Counted from the first letter of the stretch, positions 34,727-46,039 are shown. The stretch is DNA of 64,000 bases from Nymphalis io (GCF_905147045.1 NC_065900.1:13102501-13166500), one strand, 5' to 3'. Made by a program: numbers and translations. The notes: generated from the letters alone by a model not told the origin.

Positions 34727-35640
34727 TTTTTGCAAAACTTTTGTATAAATATAACGGTAAATAGTTATATCTTACTACAGCTTTAACCTAATGTCAGCAT
34801 TATTCTGCTATTCACATAAACGATTTATTAAAATGTTGTTTTTAATTTCTATGGATTTCAAATCGTTATCAAATATTTATTAAAATAATTTTGGATTCAA
34901 AAGAAAAAAAAAATTTACTCTATAAATGAAGTTGTAGAAATTTGCAAATGAAGTCTTTCTTTTGTAAGAAAGCAATATTAAATTTAGTAACATGTAGCAA
35001 TCATTGATGTGTAAAAACCAATTTAAATTTACAAACACACAATCAAAATATTATTATATTAAAATATCGACGTTATTACTCGTTAATATAAAGAAGCAGA
35101 TTGTGTGAAAGCTTATAGAAACTAATATTTTGCAATTTAACAGAATTACAAAATCAAACATAGATTTAGATGATAGGTAACAGAATGAACAATATTATTT
35201 TTCATCTTCGTCGTATGAGAATTTAAGGTATTTAGTGTATCTACCGGATACAATGGTTTAGAGTCACGCCCAAAAATAGCCATTACGATTTATTAATTTT
35301 CCGAAAATGAAAAATTAATTCACTAAAATTTTACTAAGAATTCCAGTAATTTCATGTTCCTTCTAATGTTACTCAGAAAATGCAGCGTACTTTCTTGTTA
35401 ATTTTATATAAACCTTATATACTGGTAGTCTTGTACTGGTTATGTATTGGTAAGCGAACGTCTTCAATATAAGGCGGGCGTGAAAACACCGCAATGCCGT
35501 ACCGTTATCTATAACGAAGCTAAGTTTTTCCTACATACTATTTTTAGGCATTATATTACATAATATATTTAATATCATATTTGTAATAGCGACCTCCGTT
35601 AAAAAATCACTATCTCTAGCCATCTCTTTCCCCCGCACCC
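34727..35640. other. AT-rich upstream DNA
   Basis: No gene or identified repeat. The block 35470-35520 is slightly GC-richer (AAGGCGGGCGTGAAAACACC). Confidence 0.45.
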
Positions 35641-35789
35641 CTTACCACGCTCCCGCTCACTCGTATATACATTACGCAACATCTACATCTCACGATTATA
35701 TAACCTTCACACAAATTCATTATTTATGTAAACCACGAAAAAACCACACATAGATAAAATTACCAAATTCAAGAACTCGAAATTCAAAC

Positions 35790-36000
35790 TTAACGGTTAT
35801 AAGAAAACAAAATGGCCGAATAATATAGGATAAATATTAACCTTGTGTTGTTTGAGCGCGAGCTTGGCACACCTGAGTTTCGCGAGCCCAGACTGACTTT
35901 GGTCGGTCTAACGGCCAAAGAGGCTTCGTAGTCATGCGCAGAGCCTTCGTTTCTTATTGGCTGAGGTCCCATTGTGACGTCATGTTCCACCATCCAATCG
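35790..36000 (-). promoter_or_regulatory. Promoter-like island, candidate ChAT/VAChT promoter and leader exon
   Basis: Clustered elements: a perfect CRE palindrome TGACGTCA (35975-35982), CCAAT boxes in both orientations (ATTGG at 35956-35960, CCAAT at 35994-35998), an NRF1 half-site CATGCGCA (35933-35940), and CpG-richer sequence between 35855 and 35940. Downstream on the minus strand is a donor-like CAACACAAG|GTTAAT (exon end at 35842). A 67-codon minus-strand frame starting MVEHDVTMGPQPIRNE (35790-35993) runs through the island. If spliced at that donor to the 33853 acceptor, it would be out of frame with the ChAT peptide, so this fits an untranslated leader exon better than an N-terminal coding exon. 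Confidence 0.4.
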
Positions 36001-36546
36001 CGTGCTCCTGAATTTCATGTAGGTATAGGAGGCAAATGGGTCGATGGCTAAAAATAGGCTTGGGCGATGGCTATGGTCGATACGCCATCACGTATCGAAA
36101 ATTTTCGTCTGAAATTGCTCGAATTTTGTAAATCAGTTACTTATGCGTCAGTGACTTCTGAAACAGATTAGAAATCAGCTTTTACACCGAACATATATAA
36201 TATGTATATATATTTTTTGTATATTAAAATGGTTGAAGGAATAAGACTTTCCTTTTAAAGACTGCAAATTGAGATTATGTGATTTCGTATGTATACTTCT
36301 AACGTTTTAAAATTAACTTTAAAACAACAGAAGTAATTATTATATGACTTTAGTAGTATAATTTTTATTTATAATATACAAAATTTATTCAAATGTACAT
36401 ATCGTTTTTAAATAATGTTTGTTTGTATTTGCAGAACGAATCGGTAAACATTTTTAAACAAAATATTTTGTATTAAATAAATGTAACTTTGATTTCGTTT
36501 GTAATAATAATAAAATTATTACTTTTACTCATCATACCGTATCTAA
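36001..36546. other. AT-rich DNA
   Basis: No feature recognised. Confidence 0.5.
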
Positions 36547-36579
36547 ATTATGTTATATAATGAAATTATATAACATAAT
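36547..36579. repeat. Perfect 15-bp inverted repeat
   Basis: ATTATGTTATATAAT (36547-36561), 3-nt GAA loop, then its exact reverse complement (36565-36579). It could extrude as a cruciform. No flanking element ends are visible. Confidence 0.9.
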
Positions 36580-36901
36580 CTACATATTTGACCTGTCGCC
36601 TCCTCGAGACCGCTCCATTTGGGTGCATTCCAACACCACTTCATCACACATTTCTACTCGAGAATTCGACTTTTGAAATCACCATTAAAAACTTTAATCT
36701 AATTAAGTAAGACCATGTTAAGACTTTCAGAACTCAAGTTGTTTTATTTTATGTTATAGAAATCAAATATTATTTTGAGGAAAAAAATATAATTTAATTT
36801 GACAAGGACGCTGTTCGTTTCCGTACTGGTCACTAAAAACAGTCTATTGTAAGCTTGTGGGTAGAAAATTAATATATTTTTTTTCATTAGTGAGTATATT
36901 C

Positions 36902-37040
36902 TACCCTCAAACAGCAATACATAGTTTTATATTGGCGGTGTGAGGAACGGTTAATATTTTTTGTAATGCCAATGCCTATGAGCGGTGATGACCACTCACC
37001 ATCAGGTGATTCATTTACTTCCTACCGATTAAAAATAAAA
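36902..37040 (+). mobile_element. Family A, 3' half
   Basis: CTCAAACAGCAATACATAGT, then TTGTAATGCCAATGCCTATG, GACCACTCACCATCAGGTGA and an A-rich end. The first half of the repeat is missing. Confidence 0.75.
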
Positions 37041-37769
37041 CAGCTTGGGCTCAGTGGCGTGCCCTAAGAAAGACCTAAATCTATGAGTGAGTGGAGTAGT
37101 GAACGCGGGCTAATTATAATGATACATACTCGTATATATTTAAGCTTTAAATCTTTAATTATAAAATAAAAAATAATAATGTTACAATGGCCCTGATTTC
37201 CCTGAGCAATATTTAGCTTAACTTTTTTAAAATTATAATTGTGTTTAGGTATAGGTCTTCCCCTAGTTTGTTCTGAATCTTACCGGTGAATTTATTGAAT
37301 CATTTTGATTTTCCTTTTATTTTGCATTTTGCACACGTACATACATATATACTATATACGTTCATACGTGTATTCTGTATACGTGTATATACTATGTACG
37401 TTATTAATGTAACGGATTTCTGATAAACATTATATTTTTGTCGTTTCATAATCTTCAAGTACATTATAAAGTGGATTTGAATTGCAAACGGTAGCAAATT
37501 GATCGTAGGTTCGAACTTTTAAATTTCACAAAGTGATTGGGGCGCCGGGAAATCCTGCTAAGTGGGAGAGAAAACTTTAGTTTTAAATAAATTACTTTAA
37601 CTGCGACAGCTAAGAGATAACCTCGATCCGGTTTTAAGAAGATAATTTAAATTGTAAGTTATTTCAAACTTTTCAACCATTTTTTTATTATGTTTCTAAT
37701 TTTTTTTTTCTATAATTATAGTTAAAAGTGGTTTATCGCCAAAGATCCCTTACGTTGTATTGTTTTACG
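37041..37769. other. AT-rich DNA
   Basis: No gene. The open frame 37300-37497 (-) overlaps a CATACATA/CGTGTATA-rich stretch at about 37335-37395. Confidence 0.5.
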
Positions 37770-37935
37770 TGGTATTGTTATGAGCCAGGCAGGCAACATT
37801 ATGAGGGACGTCGGCAACATTTTAGATCCTAGTTTTAGGGTTGCATCGGCGATGTAAGTGGATTGTATTTCTTGCAACGCAAATATCTATAGACGTGGCT
37901 GATCACTTACCATCATTCCTAATACAAATAAATGA
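37770..37935 (+). mobile_element. Family A, old copy
   Basis: GCATCGGCGATGTAAGTG and GGCTGATCACTTACCATC mark the 3' half. The 5' part (TATGAGCCAGGCAGGCAACA, GTCGGCAACATTTTAGATCC) is only loosely alignable and includes a small internal duplication. Confidence 0.55.
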
Positions 37936-39393
37936 ATAAATGTTACCCGAGGTACATATTTACTTCGCCCCATCCGATACATATCAAGCTCAATATCGAA
38001 ATTTATTATTCTATTATTTAGAAACTTAAAATAATAACTTCTTTCTTTTGTGCATTTACATTTTATTTTATAAGATTTTTATTAACTATAAATTTATATT
38101 AATTTTTAATTATAGGTCTTCTAGTTTAATGTTTCTTCTCTGCGATATATATATATATGTTTAATACAGCATATGATAATTTCTTTGTTTTCTAAGTCAC
38201 CTAGTTCATTGTCTTCAATATTATTATTATCATCATATTAATGTGCGAAACTTATTATTATTATATTGATTTATTTTTCTTCCTTAATATATTTAATTGC
38301 TAACAAATTTTTGTATAAAGTATAAAAGTTATATATACCTGCAAAGAAAAATCACAATATGTTCCACCCAACTAATTGACCTGAAATTTATCACATAAAT
38401 TTTATTCTGTCAGAACAAATTAGAAGCTCACCGTATAATACAAAACATAAAATGTAAGAGAAGTGCGAAATTAAAAATATAACATTTAACAGAAACAGGC
38501 ATTAATATAAACATTCAAGTAGTCTGTGCCTGCTACGTAAATAATTGTTCTGTTAAAGAGGCCAAATCATAAATTGCTTCCTGGCTCGCTTCTTTAAATT
38601 ATGACCCAATTTAAAATCTATTCTCGCATATACCATGAATTAAAACAGTTATTAAAATACATGCAACGTTTGTTATAATTATTGTTTTTAATTTATTTCA
38701 TGTTATATAAAAATCGAGCGACAACTCAAAACATGTATTGTTAATTGCTAAATGGTCTGTAATACGAAGGAGGTTTTAAATAACAGCACTGCTGTCATTT
38801 ATGACCACGACTGGATTGGTAACATTACCACTTGGAAGAAATATTACTATCATTTTATAATTATGTTTTACCGTTAACCAATCTATATAATATATTCATT
38901 ACTAAACGCAAGTAAACGTAATGATACGCTACAATGTGCTTCGCACCTCTACGCTACGAAGTTTTAATCCGTCCTGGGTAGTCTCGGGGGGAGGGATATT
39001 TAGATATATAATATGCTTATAATATATAACTTCGAAGTTCAGCGTTTTGGGTATTTTAAGTTAATTATTTAAATCCTGATAAAATTAGCGACAATTATTA
39101 TTGTATACGTACGAGATCTAAAAGTTAACCTATAGCACCAAGTGACCCCATCTAAGAGCAATCTACTTGTTCTTGTAAATAGAATCTGCTGAAAGTTCTG
39201 ACAATGAAAATAATTAATAAGAGATTGCCAGGTAGCGATAAGTTCGCCAAAGTTGTATGCTATTCATAATTAGGTTGTATCCATGTTGTGTAATTTTTTT
39301 AATCTTTGTGGTGTACAATAAAATATAAAGTAAAGTAGGGTTGTTCGAATTTCAATATAATAAATTGTATGTGTGTGACACGCGTGTGTGTGT
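37936..39393. other. AT-rich DNA
   Basis: No gene or identified repeat in about 1.4 kb, apart from a short TA run at about 38147-38158 and a TG-rich run just before 39394. Confidence 0.5.
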
Positions 39394-39435
39394 GACAGTC
39401 AAATTAGTGATAATCATCACTTCAATTTGACTGTC
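39394..39435. repeat. 42-nt hairpin-forming inverted repeat
   Basis: GACAGTCAAATT pairs exactly with AATTTGACTGTC. Inside it AGTGAT pairs with ATCACT around an AATC loop, with a 2-nt bulge. The 18 bp of stem in 42 nt is well above chance for this composition. TG-rich sequence precedes it. Confidence 0.88.
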
Positions 39436-40936
39436 AGTAGCCGTTTGAACAGATATCACATGTCTGATAGTTCATTGATTAAATGTATGTAGGTAAGTAT
39501 CAAATCGGACCATAGCGTTGCATGCGTTATATCAACTACTATGTACATATTATGTATGTAAAATAATGCAATGTAAAAGCCTGCAAATGCCTGCTAGGCA
39601 AAGAAGTTTTTATTTTGAATTGATTTGGGTTTGTAAATATTGTACTTTAATACTTTATATTGGCAATATTGATTGCAATACCGGAAGTGGATAAAATGTT
39701 AATTAGAAATATTGTGATTACTAGTTCTCTGTTAATGTAAAAGGAGAAAAGTCATCAGAGATTTTAAAGTCAGTGATCGTTATATTCTAATATTATAAAA
39801 AAAAAAAATTTCTTTTTTAGTTCGTTTGTTTGTAATGGCTGTATCTCATGGCACTGTATGTCAAATATATTATGTTATATATTTATATAAAATATGTATA
39901 CACAATCATAATTCGTATTTTGACTATAACGAGATGATGCGGTTAACTCGTAATGAAAGTGGTATTACTCATGGTTTGCGTGACACACAAAAGTAAATAT
40001 TGTTTATTCGTCAACTTGTTAACTCGTAATAAATTGGTAATTTAGCAAAATGCTGTTCTTATACGAACGTATTTTATCACGACATAAACAACCGTCAACT
40101 TTAAATATAATAAATCATGTCACATTGACAATCGGACTTCTACCTTATGTATTGTTTATATGTTTATACAGAGACTTTGTTCGCGTGGCTGACGCACGTG
40201 TTACATACAGGGATTGTGTTTTCTTTATTTTTTCGGAGTCAGTCGCATCTTGACTACTGTAACTGCTGTAAGTGTAACTTTGACAAAGCGTCGTTATTCC
40301 TAACTTAATAAGAAAAGGTAAAAGGCCTGTCTCCGTAAGCCATATTATAGAAGGGTGAGTAAGCAAACGCACGTGCACCTTCTGCGTCTTAACTCACATA
40401 GTCCCGTGTGACGGAATTGCGAAATAACCGAAAATATTTCAGACGCAGGACAGATGACACGTTTTTTCTGAGGAGGACAAGAATAATATTTCTAGCTGCA
40501 TATTTCCGAGCTGCTACTGAGAATCCAATAATTGTTTTATTAGCCTGACCCAGGAGTCGGACCCAGGGTCTCAATTTACAAAAAATAAAAATTCACGCAA
40601 AGATAAACCTTTTCACAAAATAGATTATATAGAAAAGTTACTTTTTTACTTTTTTTAAAACATAAATTAACAAATAATTGTACACACAATAATTAATAAC
40701 AACTTTTTCAAACAATCAAACCGCGTACATTTCATTATTAATATATGTTTGAACGATACCTTCATTGCGCTACGAACTTGGCCCGAGCCCTACATCGCAA
40801 CACGCAAACGTTAACACAAACACGACTTCTACAGCTGTTGGCAGAACATTGATTTTCTGTGCGCATGTTTTTGCATATTCAGCTTTATCATTCAAAAAAA
40901 TATCGCTTTAAGCCGGTAAGTCTGCCACCGTACCGT
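39436..40936. other. AT-rich DNA
   Basis: No gene supported. Short open frames at 40050-40253, 40145-40378 and 40389-40574 overlap each other on opposite strands and show no domain. Confidence 0.5.
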
Positions 40937-41057
40937 ACAGTAACAGCCTGTGAATGTCCCACTGCTGGGCTAAAGGCCTCCGCACCTCTTTTTGAGGAGA
41001 AGGTTTTGGAGCTTATTCCACCACGCTGCTCCAATGCGGGTTGGTGGAATACACATG
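40937..41057 (-). mobile_element. Family B SINE, short 5'-truncated copy with near-exact flanking repeat
   Basis: Only the 3' third is present (ACAGTAACAGCCTGTGAATG to TTGGTGGAATACACATG). It is flanked by TCTGCCACCG (40921-40930) and TCTGCCAGCG (41058-41067), a 10-bp duplication with one mismatch. The truncation therefore arose at insertion and not by later deletion. Confidence 0.85.
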
Positions 41058-41067
41058 TCTGCCAGCG

Positions 41068-41812
41068 GCACGCTAATTTTTTTAGAGGTGGGAAGGGCCA
41101 GCTAACTTTTATATAAAATTATTTTGTAGATTTTATTATACGAATGCTAAATCAAAAAGAGAATTATAAAAATATGTGAAATAAAATTTAAATGATGCGG
41201 GTTTTTATTTAATTAAGCTTTACAAATAAGTGTATTTGAATTTCGCGTTTCCTTAATTATTAGTATTCCTGATCTGTTAGGCGAACACAGGTATTACGTA
41301 ATAATTGATCGTGAGTTTCTCGTCACTTCTTGGTGAAATCTTTATATTAAAATAATATTTTAAAATTAGGATTAAAAAAAATGCGCATCTAATTAATTAA
41401 TCTCTGACTGACAACGCACAAAGTTAGTCATTTTTTAATATAAAAATATTCATATAAATAAAAATTACTTATCTCAGTGTTTTTAGCAATCCATATCCTT
41501 TGAGGGTGAAATAAGAGACGAAAGTTTCTCTGGGAAGTGTTATGTTTGAAGTTAGAAACATGGAAATTGTTTGATCGATTTAGTCTTTACTTGTTTATTT
41601 TTTATTAAGTAACAATGAGCAAGTAGACTGTTCCCTACGAAAAGTCGAACATTTGTCAATAGCTGCTGAGATGTTCTGACGAATAAAGGTTATTTTAAGT
41701 TGAGTTGAGTCTGCCCTTAGTGCTGCCCGTCTACAAAAATATAGTGTAAAATAATTATAGTATTAGTATCGCACCAAGCGGTCTTTTCGATTCGTAGATA
41801 TTTTTTATATCC
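41068..41812. other. AT-rich DNA
   Basis: Nothing recognised. Confidence 0.5.
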
Positions 41813-41836
41813 TATCTTGTAATATCTTACAAGATA
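41813..41836. repeat. Perfect 10-bp stem, 4-nt loop inverted repeat
   Basis: TATCTTGTAA, loop TATC, TTACAAGATA. Confidence 0.88.
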
Positions 41837-41885
41837 TGTATATACGTCATTATTTTAGCAAAAAACATACACATCAGCTACATAA

Positions 41886-41969
41886 TTTCTCAATATTTAT
41901 AAGCGTCGATCGTTCAATCTAAAATAATTTATAAGCGTCATATTTCTCAATATTTATAAGCGTCGATCA
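41886..41969. repeat. Two-unit tandem repeat, 57-bp period
   Basis: TTTCTCAATATTTATAAGCG followed by TCGATC occurs at 41886-41911 and 41943-41968. The intervening part carries a third partial AATTTATAAGCGTC. Confidence 0.9.
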
Positions 41970-42062
41970 ATTCAAGATAAAACAATATATAAAGTTGTAG
42001 TGGATTTTTCTTTAAAGTTTAATATTTCTTATATTAACAAGTGTTTTGTTTTAGTTATATTG

Positions 42063-42235
42063 TTAATACTACTAGAGTATACATAAAAAACTCTGTCCAT
42101 CTGTTTGTTAACTCATAATTAAAATTGACTTCGATTTAACCTGAGCCTGAATAAGGATATAGACATATAAGCTATATAGGGTTTAAAAAACTGGCGCAAA
42201 TAAAGTTACGACTCTGCCACCGTTCTCAAAAAAAG
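42063..42235 (+). mobile_element. Possible degraded Helitron-like or related element
   Basis: TTAATACTACTAGAGTATAC, then AACTCTGTCCATCTGTTTGT and a later GACATATAAGCTATATAGGG recall the 5' region of the element at 62001-62185 and of common lepidopteran non-autonomous Helitrons. No 3' hairpin or CTAG end is seen. Confidence 0.3.
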
Positions 42236-42924
42236 CACACAGACTAAAAATTTTTTCGAAGTGTAACTCGCTGACTCACATGATATAAAAATGTTTTATA
42301 CGATGTCACAATAATCGTATTGATTCGCATACAAATATAACGTATCTTTATTTATCTTAAATTGTCGCAATGGTAGAAGCCGACATCGGTTCATTTATAT
42401 TTTATCTTTGTTGCAAGGATGAAATAATTTCTTCCAATTGCTTAGTCAAATTATTTGAACATACAGGCTGATTTATTTGTTATCGTAGAAGTGAGGGATT
42501 TGAAACTAATAACAAATAACTAAAATTGGTAAAATTTCGTCCAAATTAGAAATAATCGGTTCTCGAACACACGCGAGGTAATAGCTTACATAAATTTGTA
42601 TAACGCATATTATAATAACAGATTCAGTTGCAGAGGTTATGTAATTATGCAGTGTTTAATATATTATATAAGAATTTTATTTTCCGATTATTTCTGAAAA
42701 GCATGCGCGATGTTTATGACGAATGATTTCGCATTACAATCATATTATTGGAGGCGATACGAATTCTACTTCAAAAGATATCAAAATATACTTTACTAAA
42801 GGAGGCTTTTGCGAATACATTTGAATCGACATTTTAAAAGTATAAAATTAATTTAAAGCTATCGCCGCACCGGTCTTAGTCTCACTCGGTAGTTAATTTT
42901 TACAAATATATATCAAAAACGCGT
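42236..42924. other. AT-rich DNA
   Basis: No gene recognised. Confidence 0.5.
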
Positions 42925-43875
42925 TACGTCATCTTTAAATCCAAAAACAAGAACATCCCTCCTCAAAATCCAAATTAATAATATAATTAATCAGGAGAAA
43001 ACTTGTGAAAAATATCTAGGTGTTAGATGGGATAGTTGCCTGACGTGGAATACCCATATTGAACACATGTGAAAAAAATGTCATGTCTTACTTTCGAGAA
43101 TTATCCGGTCAATTTTTTTTTATAGAATAGGAAGAAATGCGCCACCTTGGGAACTAAGATGTTATGTCCCTTGTGCCTGTAATAACATTGGCTCACTCAC
43201 CCTTTAAACCGGAACACAACAATACCAAGGTCTGCTGTTTTGCGGTAGAAGATCTGATGAGTGGGCGGTACCTACCGAGACGAGCTTGCACAAAGCTCTA
43301 CCACCAGGAAAATAAGATACGCTATACCATTTATAATTCGTTAGTCAAACCGCACCTACTTTATATAATAGAAGTATGGAACAGCGCTACCGAAACCAAA
43401 CTAGCCGATCTCCAAATACTACAAAATTAATTTTTTAACACCAACCTCACAAATGTATACAGACTCTAAAGCAATTACATATTTACAGTACATGCATTCT
43501 AGTAAGAAAAATTTAAACAGCTCATTCCTCACTATAATATCATTAAAGATGTTGAAGCAAACGACTAAACGTATAATGCGCCAGGACGTGCAAGTGCAGC
43601 TCGGAAAAAATGTTTACCTAAGAGGCACAGCTTTATTATAAATTGCCGTCTGCTTTAAAACGTGTGAACTCATTGAATGTATTTAAGACTAATCTATCGG
43701 ATCATATTATTCGAAACTACCCGCCTTAGAAGTGGGTAGTACATGGGAAAATACTGGGTACATAAAAATTAAATAACTTGTAATAGATTACGGTCATTTA
43801 TTTTTTCTATGTTAGTGACGTTGTGTATTTTTATGGAAAAAATAAGGAACTTTAAACCAAAAAAAAATAAATAAT
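42925..43875 (+). pseudogene. 3' end of a non-LTR retrotransposon (reverse transcriptase C-terminal region), interrupted
   Basis: Left part: KYLGVRWDSCLTWNTHIEHM then a stop, the 'thumb-side' motif following the reverse transcriptase active site in Jockey/CR1-type LINEs. Right part: IRYTIYNSLVKPHLLYIIEV, WNSATETKLADLQILQN, and in another frame YKLPSALKRVNSLNVFKTNL, the conserved C-terminal block of these proteins. The 3' end is an A-rich AAAAAAAATAAATAA. A family A repeat (43113-43307) splits the two parts. Several stops and frame changes make it dead. The active-site part (YADD) is not present, so the copy is strongly 5'-truncated. The clade assignment is approximate. Confidence 0.85.
43113..43307 (-). 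mobile_element. Family A repeat inserted in the LINE, internally deleted
   Basis: The T run and ATAGAATAGGAAG jump directly to AATGCGCCACCTTGGGAACT, so about 100 bp of the usual repeat is missing. The rest is well conserved to GCTCTACCACCAG. It is younger than the LINE it interrupts. Confidence 0.88.
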
Positions 43876-44264
43876 TATAACACCACGCGGTGACAATTCA
43901 GCGCTCACATAACAAACGCAAGGGCTTTGTTTTGTGTGTATCATAATATATGAGACAACAAACAGAGCCGTGCACTCTTAGAGGGGTGAGCGAATGTCAA
44001 ATGTGTAAAGTGACCATGCATGGTGCGTTGCTGTCTTGAAATAAAATTAATTGGACCAAAACAAATATTAACTCGTAAATAAAGCCTGAACTGTCATCCT
44101 TTCTAGTTTTTGGTTACAACCCGATTATGTAAATAAGCACTAGAATGATTAGAATAATTTGATTCAAAAATACTGTTATTTCTTATTAAAATTAATTACA
44201 ATTTTTGCTCTTATATGACAGCACACTAAGCATTCGGTCTGTACTGGCCGTTGTTGCTTTTGAA
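43876..44264. other. AT-rich DNA
   Basis: Nothing recognised. Confidence 0.5.
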
Positions 44265-44329
44265 CTCTACTACCACTTACCATCAAGTTGAGTGGAGTCA
44301 TTTGCCTTCCCGGATATTATAAAAAAATA
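44265..44329 (+). mobile_element. Family A, 3' end fragment
   Basis: CCACTTACCATCAAGTTGAG, then CATTTGCCTTCCCGGATATT and an A run. Confidence 0.55.
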
Positions 44330-45040
44330 TGTATAAGTACAATAATATTTACATTGAGGAATTAAATAATTATACAAAACTAAATTGAAAAGGCTTGTAA
44401 TTGCACTAGCAGCTAGTTAATGAAACTTACGCTGGAACGAATATGTATTACAGTTTGGTGATGGTTTATAGGCCTACACAAAACCCTACCATAAATCAAA
44501 GTTTAAAATTTGGTATAAATTATTATTATTTAAGTGGCATGGTGTGTATAATGATAGTCAGTAAGAAAGAACGCCTTATCTTATTACTTATCCGAAAATA
44601 GTAGCAAAATAATATAAATTAACTTTAAATATTATTTCACGAATTTAATTCACAAGATGTACTGCCGTATTATTCTATTTATAAGATAAGATTTGCAGAT
44701 TATATAACTTTGATATTGAGTTAGTTGAGATATATCATTAGGTATCTAAATATATACAGTTATCGGGATTCTTTTACGAGTAAATGCAGTAATTAATGGC
44801 GCCACTTGAAAAGTCACAAAAATCTTTCCCATGAGACACACATAACTTATAGTTTACCCGAAAGTCCCCTAAAAAGTGTACAAACTCCAATCCAAACTCG
44901 AGCCTCGCTCCACATTTCGATTCGTGTTAGGGATTTCAAAAAACTTTGTTATCCGTTTTATACGAGCCAGCCTTGCAGCCGGCTCAAAACGGTTCAGGTC
45001 GCATCAGTAAATGTTGAAGTTTCGTAAAATTCGCCCGCAA
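44330..45040. other. AT-rich DNA
   Basis: The 73-codon frame 44806-45027 (+) abuts the CpG-rich island to its right and has mid GC content. No domain is recognised. Confidence 0.45.
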
Positions 45041-45065
45041 ACTTTAGTCCACCAACGAGTGGTAT

Positions 45066-45125
45066 GGGGCATATAAATATGGCGGCGGTCGATGCAGACG
45101 CGCATGCGCGATGCGGCGCCAGGGA
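45066..45125. promoter_or_regulatory. CpG-rich promoter-like island with NRF1 palindrome and YY1-like site
   Basis: ATATAAATATGGCGGCGG at 45071-45088 contains a TATA-like stretch joined to a YY1 consensus (AATATGGCGGC). The 12-bp palindrome CGCGCATGCGCG lies at 45099-45110, with the NRF1 core GCGCATGCGC inside. CpG density is far above the surroundings. The ATG at 45079-45081 opens a 20-codon frame (MAAVDADAHARCGARDSVIR) ending TAG. No adjoining coding exon is recognised, so the gene it might serve is unknown. Confidence 0.45.
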
Positions 45126-45449
45126 CAGCGTTATACGATAGTCACCAACATATAACTTTGTATTATATTATGCTAATAAGTAATTTAAATGCATTCAAAT
45201 GTAGACCTTTGAACTCCAATTGCGTAACGTCTGTCTCTAAATAGCTTACAATATACATAAGGACGAAATTCGTTTGTCAAAATATTATTAGGCTTACATA
45301 TACGTATTATATATTAGATAAGCTAATCAGTATACCAGCGACAGGCACTATTTTTGATAAAGTGATATTCACAGAATAGCCGTGGTCCTGTGCCACCTTG
45401 GCTCTATTTATTTATTGTTAAAGGTCACTTCCCACGGTGCATGATTATG
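45126..45449. other. AT-rich DNA
   Basis: No feature recognised. Confidence 0.5.
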
Positions 45450-45800
45450 CGCACGAAGCGTTGAAATATCCTTGGTGCGGTGCGAGGCTGTCCGTGGTCA
45501 TATGCACCGTCGGAAACCTTTTCAATTTGTCATTCAAATCCAATAAGTTTTATGCATATGTGTTTAACCTATAAAACCGTACAAAAAGTTAATGCTAGTG
45601 TATTGCATTGTCAGAGCGTCCCGGTAGCATGTGCAAGTGTTCCATGGCGCTCCTCGTTAAGACCGAAAGGGTACGGCTGGTTTTGTAGTGGGCATTCCGA
45701 TATCTGGGGTGCAGTCGGTGCCTTGGACACCGGCGAGTCCCACGTATGCGAAAGGGAAAGCGTAAAGCGTTTTTCTAGTTTAAAAAAAAGAAAAAGATGT
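45450..45800 (+). repeat. GC-rich segment with A-rich end, probable retroelement 3' tail
   Basis: An abrupt composition change starts near 45450 (CGCACGAAGCGTTG, TATCCTTGGTGCGGTGCGAG) and continues through GGGCATTCCGATATCTGGGG and GACACCGGCGAGTCCCACGT to TTTAAAAAAAAGAAAAAG at about 45779-45796. It holds a 117-codon open frame (45480-45833) with Cys-containing sequence such as GYGWFCSGHSDIWGAVGALD that I cannot assign. The A-rich run at one end argues for the 3' end of a non-LTR element over a host gene, but a single copy in the window leaves both open. Confidence 0.4.
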
Positions 45801-46039
45801 ACTAAAGTTTTATACGGTTATCCACTATTTTGATTTTTTTTAATTCGCTGATATAATGATATAAATTATACGAATAAAAATAATATATTATTAGAAATCA
45901 AGATAGAAATAGGTTTTTTAAAAGAGATAAATCAATAACTATACAACAATAAAGTAAACGTAGACCGACACGTACAATTTACACACAAATAGAACAAAGG
46001 AATCAAAACTGAGCAATTGAAATATTATTTGTGAGATAT
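45801..46039. other. AT-rich DNA
   Basis: Nothing recognised. Confidence 0.5.

Noticed and set aside
35790..35993. 67-codon minus-strand frame MVEHDVTMG... as the first coding exon of ChAT
   Set aside because: Its donor leaves two bases of a codon, while the 33853 acceptor needs one; the joined frame would hit a stop after a few codons. Kept only as a possible leader.
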